The translations under genes were made by a program, and so were the position numbers. The notes beneath the pieces were generated by a model. It was not told where the DNA came from and searched no databases. It was given only the letters and a program-made list of their open reading frames with translations. From positions 18,493,001 through 18,557,000 of the forward strand of contig CM076144.1 in the NCBI GenBank assembly GCA_038025085.1: 64,000 nt of DNA. Reading direction: 5' to 3'. Source of the DNA: Tetragonia tetragonoides. Its lineage: Eukaryota; Streptophyta; Magnoliopsida; Caryophyllales; Aizoaceae. This document shows, one piece after another, positions 24,715 through 37,500 of this stretch (positions are counted from its first letter, which is position 1; every line of letters begins with the position of its first letter).

Positions 24715-26689
24715 CCTCATCGAGTAAGTTTTTTTTCAGCTTCTTTCAGTCCTGGTTTTCAATTTGATGTTCTGGTTTTGTGTATGTGCGATTTAATTTG
24801 TTTTCGGTTATAAATGCTGATAAGTATAATTTATGGTGGCCTGGTATTCATCTTTTTTATGTTCTTCAATATCACAATATTCATAATTGTCAATTGTATT
24901 ATATGTTTCTCATTATTTGTTTAATGATGAATCTGGGTTTACGTTCTCAAAGCCTCAATTCAATTCTATCTTTTTAATGTCTTCAAATAGTATAATATAT
25001 ATTAACGATTGGTATAATATCTTTTTCTCATTATATGTTCGATGATGTACATATTTATTCCTCGTCGTAATACTCCGGCAAGTTGAAGACTGAAGAGCTT
25101 GATTCAACAACTATCAATCTATCTTTAAATTTTGAGCATTTGAATGTTTGTAATCAAATGGAGTGTATTGTACTTCGTACTCTTGTAGTAGTTGTAGAGG
25201 GATATTGTAGTAATTACACATTAGAAAGATTTTGTAGCTAGTAATCTTCCATCTAAAATGGCAATGATGTTCAATTTCTGCCTTTAATTTTACTCTAGAT
25301 GTTTGTTTTACTTTTTATTCACTACTGTTTTCAATGGTGCCTTTCAGAAATAACGATTTTTAATGAGTTTTTCTTTTTAATTTTTTTCTATCTATCTACG
25401 TGGTAGTTTAAGTTTTAGCTACTTCTAGAAACATAAACTCATTTTAGGTATATCCCTGCACAAAAAAAAAAAACTCATTTCAAGTATATAGAGAAAACGA
25501 CAAATAAAAGGCGAAAGATAGAAGTTGGTGAAATGTATGTCCAATATTTGTGCCACTAGTACTAATTGATTTCTATGTCTAAAACTCTGCATTAGATTTA
25601 GATATTATGTATCCAATACTTGAATAAGCCAGGCCATTATACTTTTTCTGTCCAAATTACCAACCATGTAACTTTAGGTTGATCCATTCCACTTCCCCTG
25701 TTGACTCACAAAGACTTGGCTTGAATTCAGAGACTAAATGACATCGTCGCCGAAAGTAAGTTAATTATCAAACTAGATAATAGATTGTTAACATATGCCA
25801 CAATTTGTCAAGCATGCACAGATTGATATGAGTAATGCATATTGTATTAAATTGTTCTTTTTTTCTTTTTTTTTTTTGATCAGGAGACTATTAGTTAAAC
25901 TGGAATGATATTAATTAATCATTAATAACCTTGTGGTTCATAATCATAACACCAACCATTAAAGGCAATGGGAGATATGAAAAGAAGAGTAGTACCCACA
26001 TAATAGGGGTATTATAGAAAAAAAGATTAACGTTTAGTAATTTTCGATCGGAACTGCTTAACGTAAATCTAAAATTACTAAACGCAAATATTTTTGGTAC
26101 AATATTTCCTAAAACATCCTTTTATATGAGCACAACTCTCCATTTCCTTATTGTTTTCTCCCTAATAATTCTATAATCTTAAATCATTATGGACGAATCT
26201 TTTACCGTGAATAATCGAATTTATAAAGCAAAATAATGAACAATCTTACTAAAATTTACACTTTTAGCTACTCTAGTTCTCCATTCAATTCAATTTTAGC
26301 TTTTATTTTATCCATTGGACTTAGGGTTTGTGACCTGGAGGCAGTGGCGGTGGCGGTTCCGTTTCGGGGCTGTCACGGTCGGGAGTGGCGCCGGCGGCCA
26401 ACGCTCATCCGGCGGCGGTAGATCGGACTGGATGGTTAACAGACTAATGATGCCATCGACCGATCATCGTCGTGACAATGTCATGTCAATGGCAGTGGAC
26501 TCGTGAGCTACAACTGAGCATGGTGGCTATAAATTACTAAATGAGAACATGAGATACAAATTAAAGGCCATACATTTCCAATGTTCCTTTTTGGTGCAGA
26601 TCCATTTTGATATATTTGGTAGTATTTGATTTGGGTTATGCGTGGAATGAAATCACTAAACAGAAGCCTTCACACTTGATTATGACATT
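24715..26689. other. AT-rich intergenic DNA without recognisable genes
   Basis: No supported coding sequence. A short inverted repeat (GTTTAGTAATTTT near 26,030 and its complement near 26,075-26,088) could be a MITE relic. A GC-rich patch with short frames at 26,330-26,460 has no recognisable motif. Confidence 0.5.
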
Positions 26690-26925
26690 AAACAGAGAAG
26701 TGGGACTAAATAGGGAGAGAGAGAGGAACATGTATGGTGGCTACCATTGTTTTTGTAGCCACCACAATCTTTTAAACATAACCGTTAAATCATCAATTAG
26801 CTAACATCAAATCTGGACCGTTCATAGTTTGACCCCAAATAGAGTAATTTTATTACTTTATAAATGTAAAAATAATATATTAAAAACTACATATATTAAT
26901 TAATAAGGGTTTGTTTGGGAGTACT
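26690..26925 (+). mobile_element. Half copy of a foldback MITE
   Basis: A GAGAGAGAG spacer, then ATGGTGGCTACCATTG and TGTAGCCACCAC, followed by an AT-rich arm ending in AAGGGTTTGTTTGGGAG. This matches the spacer and right arm of the foldback element at 30,771-31,180. The left arm is absent. Confidence 0.6.
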
Positions 26926-27314
26926 ATTAGAGTTGGAAAACGATTGCCGGTGACTGAGAAGTGATCATGAATGATTGACCACAGCGAATTGAGTTTATGG
27001 AATTCGTGATAACTAGTATGCAGAGGAATAGAGGACTATTGGGAGAAGGGATGTGGAAGCAATCGAATTAATCATCAAGCACACTTTTAGTTTAGCTACG
27101 ATCTGAATGTTTTGGTTTTAGTATGAAAAAGGAGCAAGACGGCCAACGCAGCGGACATCGGTTGGTGTAGTCGTTAAATCGACGAAATGATGACAACCCA
27201 GTTGTTCACTTTATTGTTAGCGTCTGTGTACGGGCTCGAATCTGGCTTGAGATGTTTTTAATTATTATTTTCTTTGGTAATCCTCTCCTCTCAACGTGTT
27301 TTCTTTTCCGGTTA

Positions 27315-27594
27315 GACTCCGTTTGATTCACCTGGATAAAACTTAATTGAACTGAACTGAAATGAACAGAACTGAGCTGAATTGATTTTTTTAACGTGAC
27401 CGTTAACCATTTAAAATTCGGCGAAACATAGTCAATATTGAACTCATTTGAAAGTATGCTTTGAGATATTTCCGATGATATAGCTATCATCATGAAATTA
27501 TTTCGGAATAAAAAGTTATATGAGTGATAAAGTTACGCTTGAACTGAAGTGTACTGAATTTAAGTGAAATTAAAGTTGAATCAAACAGTAGTCC
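27315..27594. mobile_element. MITE-like element with TGAACTGAA-type repeats
   Basis: The left end is GACTCCGTTTGATTCACC; the right end, reverse complemented, is GACTACTGTTTGATTCAAC. Inside the ends are degenerate AACTGAACTGAAATGAACAG repeats. No target duplication was clear. Related ACTGAACT-rich DNA occurs at 27,720-27,860, 31,870-32,090, 33,470-33,560 and 53,215-53,330. Confidence 0.55.
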
Positions 27595-30500
27595 TTTGAC
27601 TAAAAAAGAAAATTAATTGGCCGAGGAAAACATTCGATGGTTAAAGGCAATTAGGTGCTTTTGGTCTTGATTGGGAAAAAGCACATAGTGAAGGGCCTAA
27701 AGCTATGCTCTGTTCAATTTCTCCTTTTAGATTCAAGTTTAATTCAAGTGAATTTAATTCAGTTTAATTCGTTTGAACTCACTTCCATTCAGTTTCTGCA
27801 ACACATTTTTTTTCTTTTAGATATTTCTATTAGTTCGGTTCAATTGTTTAATTAAATTAAGTTCAAATTAATTCACTTTAGTGGCTTTTAGGAGCAAATA
27901 AACTCATGAATAACTTTCTTCTAAGATAATAATAAGAAAATTATATAAAAATGTTGAATAGGGTAATAACTTGTAACTATTTTAGTTCAGTTACAACCAA
28001 GAAACATATTAATTATAGCTATATATGACAATTATAAGAATAACTTTCGGATTTGACTATATAGCCACACATTGTAAGTTATTGCTGTTTGAGCATATGT
28101 GTTATTGCGTGCACACATTATCGTAAACATTTTCTTTGACCTTTTTCCCATGCAATAGATCTTTTATATATGACTATTATCAATTAGTCACAACCAAATG
28201 TCAGAGTTATGGTAACTAAATATAATTTTGTAGATGCTTATTTTTCTGCAACCTCATCTATTTAACCTAAAATCTTACTTAAACTTGTTACATAAATAAA
28301 ATTTATTAATTTATTTAAGGAAAAAACCAATCCGATGATCTAAGTCATGACCAAAATTTCAATTGGTTGTGAAAATTTTTGCAGAATAAATAAATGTGAT
28401 AAGAAAAAAACATGTTCGTCAATTCACTATTAAAAGTAATTTATTTGTTTAGTCTATGAACGTCTACATAAGACATTATTTCATCAATTCTTGAAGTTGG
28501 TCTTTCATCAATAGATGTGATATTCAAATGGAACACTCCCTTAATAGGTTACAACCCTATGAATGATAGGATATGATTTGGATGAAACAAGGGCCCAAGT
28601 GTAGGTGATGGGCTTTTATATGGTCTCACTATATAACTTTTTCTTTTTCATTTCTTCATTGTCTTGCCATATAAAAACCTCTAAATACAGAAAAAGAACT
28701 CAGGATATTCAATTTCAGCTTAGTTATGACTAAGTCTTCTATTGGTTGTGCCTAGATATACTATTATTATTACAAGAAAAAATTTCAAATTTATCTACAC
28801 ATAATATTAAAATACAGTTCACCATTGTGAGTGATATTTTGAGTGATGTCACGACTCACTTGCCATCGTGCCATTGAAATATGACTAAAGCAAAATGACA
28901 CGTCAATTTATAATTAGTTGTGGCGTTTAAGATTCTTGAGGTTGAATTTAGAACCAAAATTAAGTAAGATAAAAGAAAATTGGAACATGGTGCATCAAAC
29001 ATGGTTCCATACTAGTATGAATATAAAAAGACATTTGATAACTTCTTCGGGATACGTGGGGTTACTTATTACGTGGTTCCATCCCACAAGTATTTTAACA
29101 AATGTAAAGGAAGATGACATATATAATAGTTGCACTAAATGAAATATATAGTCACAACTAAATGAAATATTATTCACGACCACATATGATTATGTTTAGC
29201 CACACTAGTACTTAGCAAACAACAACTAGTAAAAATATTAGCGATAAACAAATATGATTTAGACGATTTGACAAATGCATATATACTATTTTTGAACCAA
29301 ATCATGTGGCTACAAAATTGAATATATTGCATTAACTTATCCCAAACACTTTATTTTGACAAATTTAACTTTCTTTTAATCTAAACAAATCTAACATTTA
29401 ATTATATGCATATTTTATATGCAACTATGAAGAAATTATTTACCTATGAATAATAAAATTTTCATTTTTTATAACTAAATAAGAATCTCACTAAAAATAG
29501 AGGGATAGAAAATGGATTTTTTTTTCTTTTTGTAATTCATATTGTTTTTAATAAGTCATTACCGATTTCTCTATTATTTATAACCGAATATGCGACATTT
29601 GTTATATGAGTAAAAGTAGAAATTTGTTATTAATAATTTGAATTATAATAGTGTATATTGGCGTGCATGTACATTGTACACAATAGCTTAAACCCCACTT
29701 TATAATAATTAGCCAAAGTGCACAATATATTCTCTTTTTTTTCTTAAACATGTTCTTTCTAATTCATTTTGTCATGAGACATTAAAAATTATAGTTATAC
29801 TATATATCTATGTATTAATACTTAAGAGAATGAGTTACTTATGAATCAAATGTATATGCAACACTTAACAAATACTTCCCATTGAGCAAAAGTTTGGTGT
29901 TTTATGTAAAGCTTTCTCATACTACCTTTAAGTTGGGAGAAGTTCATTTTCTTCAATCGCACGAGATGCAATTGTAGAGTGGTATTTTTTGTATTTGACC
30001 ATCTATATTATGGGCCACTAACTGACCACCTTACTTCTCAATGTACAGGCTTAAGAGCCCGAATACCTTGCTATTGAATTGTTTTTCCCATTTTAATATT
30101 TAAAAAAAAATAAACGAGTCATAGATGAAGTTTAGAAGCATGTACTCCCCATCAACATTTTAATACATGGCCCATAAAAATGAGTCTCATAAACTTTTTA
30201 TTATGAGTGTAGTAAGATGAACTTGAGAGTAGGTTTGACTTTTTTTTTTTTTTTTTGGTTGAGAAAAATAGGTTTGAATTGTTAATATATATGTGTACAA
30301 AATATGAGGACAAAGCAAGGGCTAGTGAAGAAAGGAAAAATAATAATATTAAAGAAAAGGGAGTGGTTTAATTAAAGGTTCGAACCATGAACTATGTGAA
30401 TGAATTCAAAGAATTAACCAACCAACTATTTGTCTCTATGATGCCGTTATGGTAATATTCAAGTCAATTAAAAACTCAAGGAAAAAAGAACAAATAAAAC

Positions 30501-30770
30501 CAATCTCTTCCCTAGGCACCATAGTAGCCACCAACCGTGCTAAACAACGAGATCGTCGCCTAGTGGACGAACAACTTCATGACTGGTATTAGCCCTGCTA
30601 ATATTGGTTACTGGAGAGCAGCCATGGTGACCCAATTTACAGCCTCTTTCTTTCCTCATCTACTTCCCCCAAGCTTTGCACTTGATTCCCCATAAACCCA
30701 ACTGCAGACCGACAATACTAGTAGCCTCCTCCGGTGATTCCCAGTCTAGACGCTAATTTCCCCCCTCAAT
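27595..30770. other. AT-rich intergenic DNA
   Basis: Dispersed degenerate motifs such as GTTGTGACTA and CAACCAAATG recur, suggesting old MITE-derived DNA. No gene, RNA gene or intact element is visible. Confidence 0.5.
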
Positions 30771-31180
30771 ACTTCCCCAAAAGAAACCCTCCTAAATATA
30801 ATTGATATACTTTTTGTGTAATTAATTTTATATTTAAAAGTATAAAAATGCTTTATCCCAAGTCAAAGTAGCGAAGGGTTCAGATTAAATCCTAACAAAT
30901 CAACGATCTTAATTCCAAGTATTATGGTGGCTACAAAAAAGTGGTAGCCACCATACAAATTCACGGAGAGAGAGAGAGGAGGGGGAGAGAGAAAGGGGTG
31001 GGTATTATGCGGTACTTGTATAGTGGCTACCATTTTTTTGTAGCCACCACAATTTTCTAATCGGAACCGTTAATCAGCTAACAATCAATCTGGACCTTTA
31101 TTACCTTGACTTCCAAAATACCACACTTTAATAATATTATAACATAAAATTAATAATTAATAGGGGTTTGTTTGGGAATA
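30771..31180. mobile_element. Foldback MITE with long imperfect inverted arms
   Basis: The left arm (30,771-30,960) and right arm (about 31,017-31,180) are diverged inverted copies. The outer ends are TTCCCCAAAAGAAACCC and GGGTTTGTTTGGGAA; the inner ends are GGTGGCTAC-AAAAA-GTGGTAGCCACC and TAGTGGCTACC-TTTTTT-GTAGCCACC. The spacer is a GA-rich tract (30,965-31,003). Its RNA would fold into a hairpin of roughly 160-190 bp arms. The family is unnamed here. Confidence 0.65.
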
Positions 31181-34100
31181 AGAAGGGATAAAGTGGGTAA
31201 TTAGATCAGCCGGAGAATGTTGCCGATGAGACGATCCCGGTGACTGCGGGCTTTTTGCGAGGCTCCATTACGTCGGCAACTGGAAAATTATGACGTCGGT
31301 TGGGCAAGAAAAGCATGAGGGTTGTCGGCAACTTGGAGTGGAAGTCAATTAGTCGGCTTGTTAATAGGAGCCTGAGATTGGCAGAGGAAGGAGGCACCCA
31401 TGCTGAATTATGTTTGGTAGTGAATTTTTCTTTTTGTTGTTAATTTTTTTCTTTTAAGATTAAATGCTTCATCAAACATTCTGCACTAGGTTGGCTGGAA
31501 AGTGGATGACCCATTTAACTGATCATATTGTTCATAAGCTCAAAGATTGATTGTGGCAGACTAAATCAATTTCCCCTCTAAACATTTTTACTTTATTCAT
31601 TTAGTCTTAGTGTCCATCGTTTTCAATTATTATTTTTTAATTAAAGCATTTAAAGAAAAAAATATTCCAATTGTGAACGTAAGGTACGAAGTTGATGGAA
31701 AAAAATCACCTAGCTACTCCTCTAACTTTATGATTAGCACGAATTGAACATTTAGTTATAACTTATAACCTAACATCCACTCATAACAACAACTATTTAC
31801 TAATAACCTAATTTCGCTTTGGTTAAACTAATTAGAAATGTAACAATCCAATGATGTGAGGCGCTTTCTTTAGTGTTTTAACCGAACTGAACTTTACGTA
31901 ATTGTACTGAACAAATTATCAATGAACTGAAGCGATCACCACTAAACTGAACTAAACCAAATTGTAATATGTGAGAGGAAAAAAAAATGTTCTTGGACTA
32001 AACACCATAAACTAAACAAGTACCATCGAACCAAACTGAATAGCACTAAACTGAACGAAAAACTACTAACTAACCGAATAAGCTTTAAAGAACATACCCC
32101 TACACAAAAAAAAAAATTAAGTTGTGACCAAATACATAAAACTCGAAAATAAAAACTTCCAAATGTGAACACAAGGAGATTGAAAATATTAATAAGACCG
32201 TCTAACTCATCTAATAGTGAGCATAAGACAAAGTTTTACATAAGAGGTTTGACCATTCAAAGCATTAATATTTATTATTGGGGTTTGGTAAATAGTGGAT
32301 TGGTCTCAATGCAATTTGCTAATTTACAAAAGTTTAATGGGTTGAGCTTTTTAACTTAGAGGAATACATTTTAATCCTAAAATGACAGTGGTACCAATAA
32401 TAAAAGTAAAATTATTTTGATGATGGTATTCACCAACGTCCTTTATTTACGTAATTTGACATCAGCTAATAATAGTCAATCCTATCAACTAATTTTACCA
32501 AACACCTCTCTATATAAATCTGCCAGTGCAATTTATTGGTCACATCTCTAATACAATTTATTAGTCAAATCCACTAATATAATTCAATATCCACTATCAA
32601 CTAATTGCCAAACAAGGCCTATTTGTCCACACATGTAACATTTAGAATAATAATCATCACGAGTAGCAATTAGTTTATTGTAAATACTTAAACTATTTAA
32701 CATAACTAATCCAATTGATGTACTCGTGACTATTTTCTTCTTTATTTTCGTTTTTAACTTGCATACAAATTAGAAACACTGTGAATTCAAAAAATACAAA
32801 ACTTTTATGAGACAATCTCATTGTGAGATAGGGGTCACTATTCCAAAACTTAGATCCTATGTCTATTAAAACCAACTCCGTGAATTAGTCTCAAATAAAA
32901 CTTGTTCTTCAAAGAAATGGGAGGATAATGAGTAAGCAATATAAATTCATTATGTCACATTGGATATAAAAAATAAGTATATCTCAAGAAAAAAAATAGA
33001 ATGGTAAAGAGAAAAGAAAAGCAATAATCACTACTTGAGAATCATTGTGCACCTCATAAGTCATATATCGCAAAATCATGTCAAAATATGTTGATGTACA
33101 TTGTGAAATAGAGCGAGTAAGATATTATGAATGATCTATATTAATCCCTTTAATGATTAAATGTAACCAATCTAATTGATATGATCATGATTGTTTTTTC
33201 AACTGATTGTGACCAAATATTTAAAATGTGAAAAAATTTATTTTGAATGTAACCATTAAATGTAACCAATCTAATTGATGGTCATGATTGTTTTTTCTAC
33301 CGATTGTGACCAAATATCCAAATACGAAAGAATATAGGAAGATGCAAAATATTAATAAGAATATTGCCTAAATCCTCCATTATTTTTGGCTAGGACGCGT
33401 TTGACATTTAGTACTAACCAAATTTTACTAAACCGAAATACGTGAAAAAATAAAAATTTCTAAGACTCCGTTCTCATAGCATCATATTTTAAATTTAGTG
33501 CACTCCACTTCACTTTAGTTCATTCTAATAAAGTTCAGACCAGGTCATTTATGAGCTTATCACTTAAATAACTTGGTCTCCTTTTTTAACTCACTTAAAT
33601 AACTTTTTAAACCAAGATAAATTCACGAGGATACACATAAGTAATAGCTTGTCCATTTAGCTATGTAAATTATTAAAAGGAAGCATTTGAGTTCACTAAA
33701 AAAAAGGGAAAATTGTTACATGTGTTTTGATTTGAAGGTTAAATTAAGAGAGATAATAGAAGGTAGATGGGACGAAAACAAAATTGCAAAATTGACAAAA
33801 ATAAGAATCAAACGAGGACCATCACGAATTGATCAATGTCCAACTGTGATAATGTCTCTATGGATGCTATCAGATTGACATTCTAAATCTAAAAGTAGAA
33901 ACTTGATTATCTATCATCCGACAAAGTTTTTGGTTTTGTTGATGTAATTGGTACCTCGCGCCATTATCGCCGGTGGCTGATACCAGAGTTCGACGGCTAA
34001 CGCTAAATCACATGGTTAATCGTTTATTCGTTTCAGGACCCTTCCCTCACCCACTTCATTTTCGCTCCTCCTAAAATCTTCTGGTCCCACTCGCCGGAAG

Positions 34101-34519
34101 CCTTTCCGATGGTCACCCTCCCTTGATCCTTTTCTATTTACTCCCCAAACATAACCTTTCAAAATTAAATTTATAATCGTTTTAGCAATTTTTTTATAAT
34201 ACATTTAAACTCTTAGTGGGTCAAACAAATCAAGGGTTAATATTTTGTAGGAGTAAATCAAAGACTATGATTTAAATATTATAATAGCTACAAATTTATG
34301 GTAGCTCCCTTACGAATTGATCTTTTAGATTTACATTTAGCAACCCCCAATTTCTATTCCGCAGCGTCATTTTGTTCCATTCCATTAAGGTTTCTTTCTA
34401 GTCTTTACAACGCCGGCAGTGGTCTTGGCGCTTACTTGTTTAATTGAGCAACCAGCCAGCCATCGACTCCCTCCTTTCGCCGACCCTTTCTCTCTCCTCT
34501 CAGGAGCCTCTCGTCCACC
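31181..34519. other. Intergenic DNA upstream of the helicase gene
   Basis: AT-rich with MITE-like ACTGAACT stretches (31,870-32,090) and a tandem duplication (33,156-33,345). The last part, about 34,330-34,519, becomes less AT-rich and CT-rich and should hold the promoter and 5' UTR of the helicase gene. No other gene is supported. Confidence 0.5.
33156..33345 (+). repeat. Tandem duplication, two units of about 99 bp
   Basis: ATTAAATGTAACCAATCTAA starts both units (33,156 and 33,255), and GATTGTGACCAAATAT recurs in both. The second copy has lost about three bases relative to the first. Confidence 0.8.
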
Positions 34520-37500
34520 ATGAACAAGGAAAACGAATTGGGTTTGCCTCGTACGCCTATAGAAGAAGAAGAAGAATCACTAACACCAGAGCAAAGGGCT
34601 CGTATTTCTCTCAAATTTAGAGCTGCAAAAGCCCTTCTTGCTCGTAAAAAGCCTCGCTTAACAAGCCCACTTCACCCATTAACACCCAAGTAAGTTTCCT
34701 TCTTGTCATTTGCATCAGTAATTCTGGGTTATCTGTAGCCAAGAAGATTGTTCTAAATTTCTAATTTTTGCCCAACATTTTAATATACAACTGCTATTGT
34801 TTTCTTTGTGCAAATGGGCTTTGGTGAAACTTGTTGATATCAATTGAAATAATGTTTATCGGAAGCAATTGGTTCTGCCCATATGAAATTTGTGCTAGTA
34901 TAGTACTTTTAAATGAGGCTTGATTTAGTAAATTGTGACTAAAAGTTTATCAATTGTGATATCAATGTGATTTCAATTGAAATAATGTTTATCAGCAGGA
35001 ATTGGTTGTGCTCATGTGAAATTTGTGCTAGTATAGTACTGTTAAATGAGGCGTTTGATTTAGTAAAGTGTGATTAAAAGCTGATAAAAAATGATTTTTG
35101 TAGCTTTTCATGAAAATGGGCACTGCTCATTTGAAATAACTGTCGGTTCTTGGATAGGTATCCTTCCTATTTGCATGACATCCCAATTACCGAGGAGGGA
35201 AAGTTTGAGTCCTATTTATGTGGGAAAAATACATGCTATGTGTTTAGATTATAGTATACGAACTTTGATGATAGAAAGGAGTACATCTTTAAATGTGTGA
35301 TTCACTTAATTTTTGGTTTATTGTAGGGATGTACATAAAATTCATACTCAGCATACATCATGTCTTTCTAAGGGGGAGAGAGTCCCGCTTAAGGATCTGC
35401 AGACAAATGTAGATTCTCAATCTGCAGTAAGAGGATCTTGCATGATTGATGATGAAAATGGTAGAACTTTGAAATGTAATTCTGTAGATAAATCTTGTGA
35501 TGGTACGACTACGAGGGAAAACGATGGGAACTCCAAAGATGAAAGTCCATATACGCCAATTAACACAGGAGTAAGGCAATTTGGGTCCTTTAGCTCGAGT
35601 CAATGCTCGTCAATTGCTAGTTTACTTGACGAGGATTTTGATGCATCTATTTTAGAAGAAATTGATTCTTTGTGTGAGCAGAGTTCAGTTAAAAAGTTGG
35701 AAAGGGCAGTGGATATGGATACTAGGGAGGATAGTACCACGCAGAAAAGCGAAATTAGTACCGAGAAGAACTCTGACCCGGATACATCTTCTTGTACCAA
35801 TCTTGAAAATCCACAGGGCGTCCAAGATGACTGTTTGGGATATCAAACAAGGGATGCAAACATCAAACAGGCGATAGAATTCTCGGGTATGCCAGAAAAT
35901 TATTTGAAGTTTAGGGAGTCACTAAATCAGGATCAACTGGAAGCTGCCTCTACTGATGCCTCTACACCGTTGATGGTTGTAGCTGGTCCAGGAAGTGGGA
36001 AGGTCAGCCCCTACATTCTCCCTTTCATTCTTGCAAAATTTGTCAATTCTCCTTAATTTTTCATCTTACACCCATGCTAAACTACTATTTGCCTGTCTTT
36101 GTTTTGATTGTTTAATCTTGCTTTCTGTGGTATGTTATTCCATTCATGGCTAATATCTAACTCAAGCATTTGTAGTGAAAATGATGTATCTTGTTGACTT
36201 GTTGCAATAAAAACTCAGATAATAAGTTTCATATTTGTGTTCTATTCATATATGTTGCTTGAAAAATTATGGGAGAATTTGAATGTGTAAATATTTGATT
36301 TATCAAAAAAGCAGTTGTTACTTATTTACTAACTTGGAGGTTTTCCTGGTCGTTAACTTCAGGGCCCATGGGATTAGTCAAGCAAAGCTTGGACAACCAT
36401 GTTATCTAAAAAAAAAAAAGTTTATTTAGTAACTTATCCAGTTAAGTTTGAATTAATTCGAGTGTGATAGACAAGTCTATTTTGGATTTTACAAGCATAA
36501 CCTGACAAGGTAAACTCTATGATGAAAAATATAGCTATTGGTTATCCATTGATTGACTGGCATATATTTTGCCATTGCAAAGATTTAAAGCCATACAATT
36601 AAAAATCAGTAGTTTTCAAACTTAGTTCTTTATTGGCTACTTTTCTTCTCTAGTTGGGAAGAAAATTTCTCCCATGGCGGTAACGCAAGCCTTGTTCTCT
36701 ATGTTGTGATTTTCAAAATTCCCTTTCCCTGTTGTCTAACAATACCTCATGAAAATTTCCCCCTAGAATGGGATAATTTAAAGTCTAAAGCGGGGCAATG
36801 TATTCGGGATGTAGGAAGTATAAATTTGAAACCCTATCATCTGCGTTGCATGTCTTTTTGAACTACTACATCAATCTTCCATTTATCTTAATCCATTAGT
36901 AATCTATGCAATGGAATTGGTCTAATTTGTAATAGTTTCTTTGGAGCGTACTGTCCTCTTCTGCAGTACATCTTATTTATTTTAATAATATATACTTTCT
37001 CTTTATCGAAAATAAATAAAATTTCCATTAGTAACTTGTAACATTTCCTTTACTTATCAGACATCCACAATGGTTGGACGTGTTCTAATGCTGCTGAGTC
37101 AGGTAATTTTCTCTGTTTTGTTAGTTTTAATAGCAAAAGATGTCATAATCAATCTCAGGGCTGTTAAAAGCTGATTTTGTTGGTTACTTCTTGTGGGACA
37201 TATTCAGGGTGTTGGTGCATCCCACATTCTGGCGATGACTTTCACAACAGTCGCAGCATCTGAAATGAGAGATAGGATTGGAGCAGTAGCCGGGAAAGAA
37301 ATAGCCAAAGAACTAACTATCAGCACCTTTCACTCATTTTCTCTTCAACTCTGTCGCTTGCATGCTGACAAGTATGTACATTATTGTTTTTCTTCACATG
37401 TTTATGTTTCGAATGGGTGTAACTGTGTGAGTATATCAATAAACTTGACTAGTTTCATCGAGCAGAAAGAACCTGTTTAAAATTTGAACAATGAGGAATA

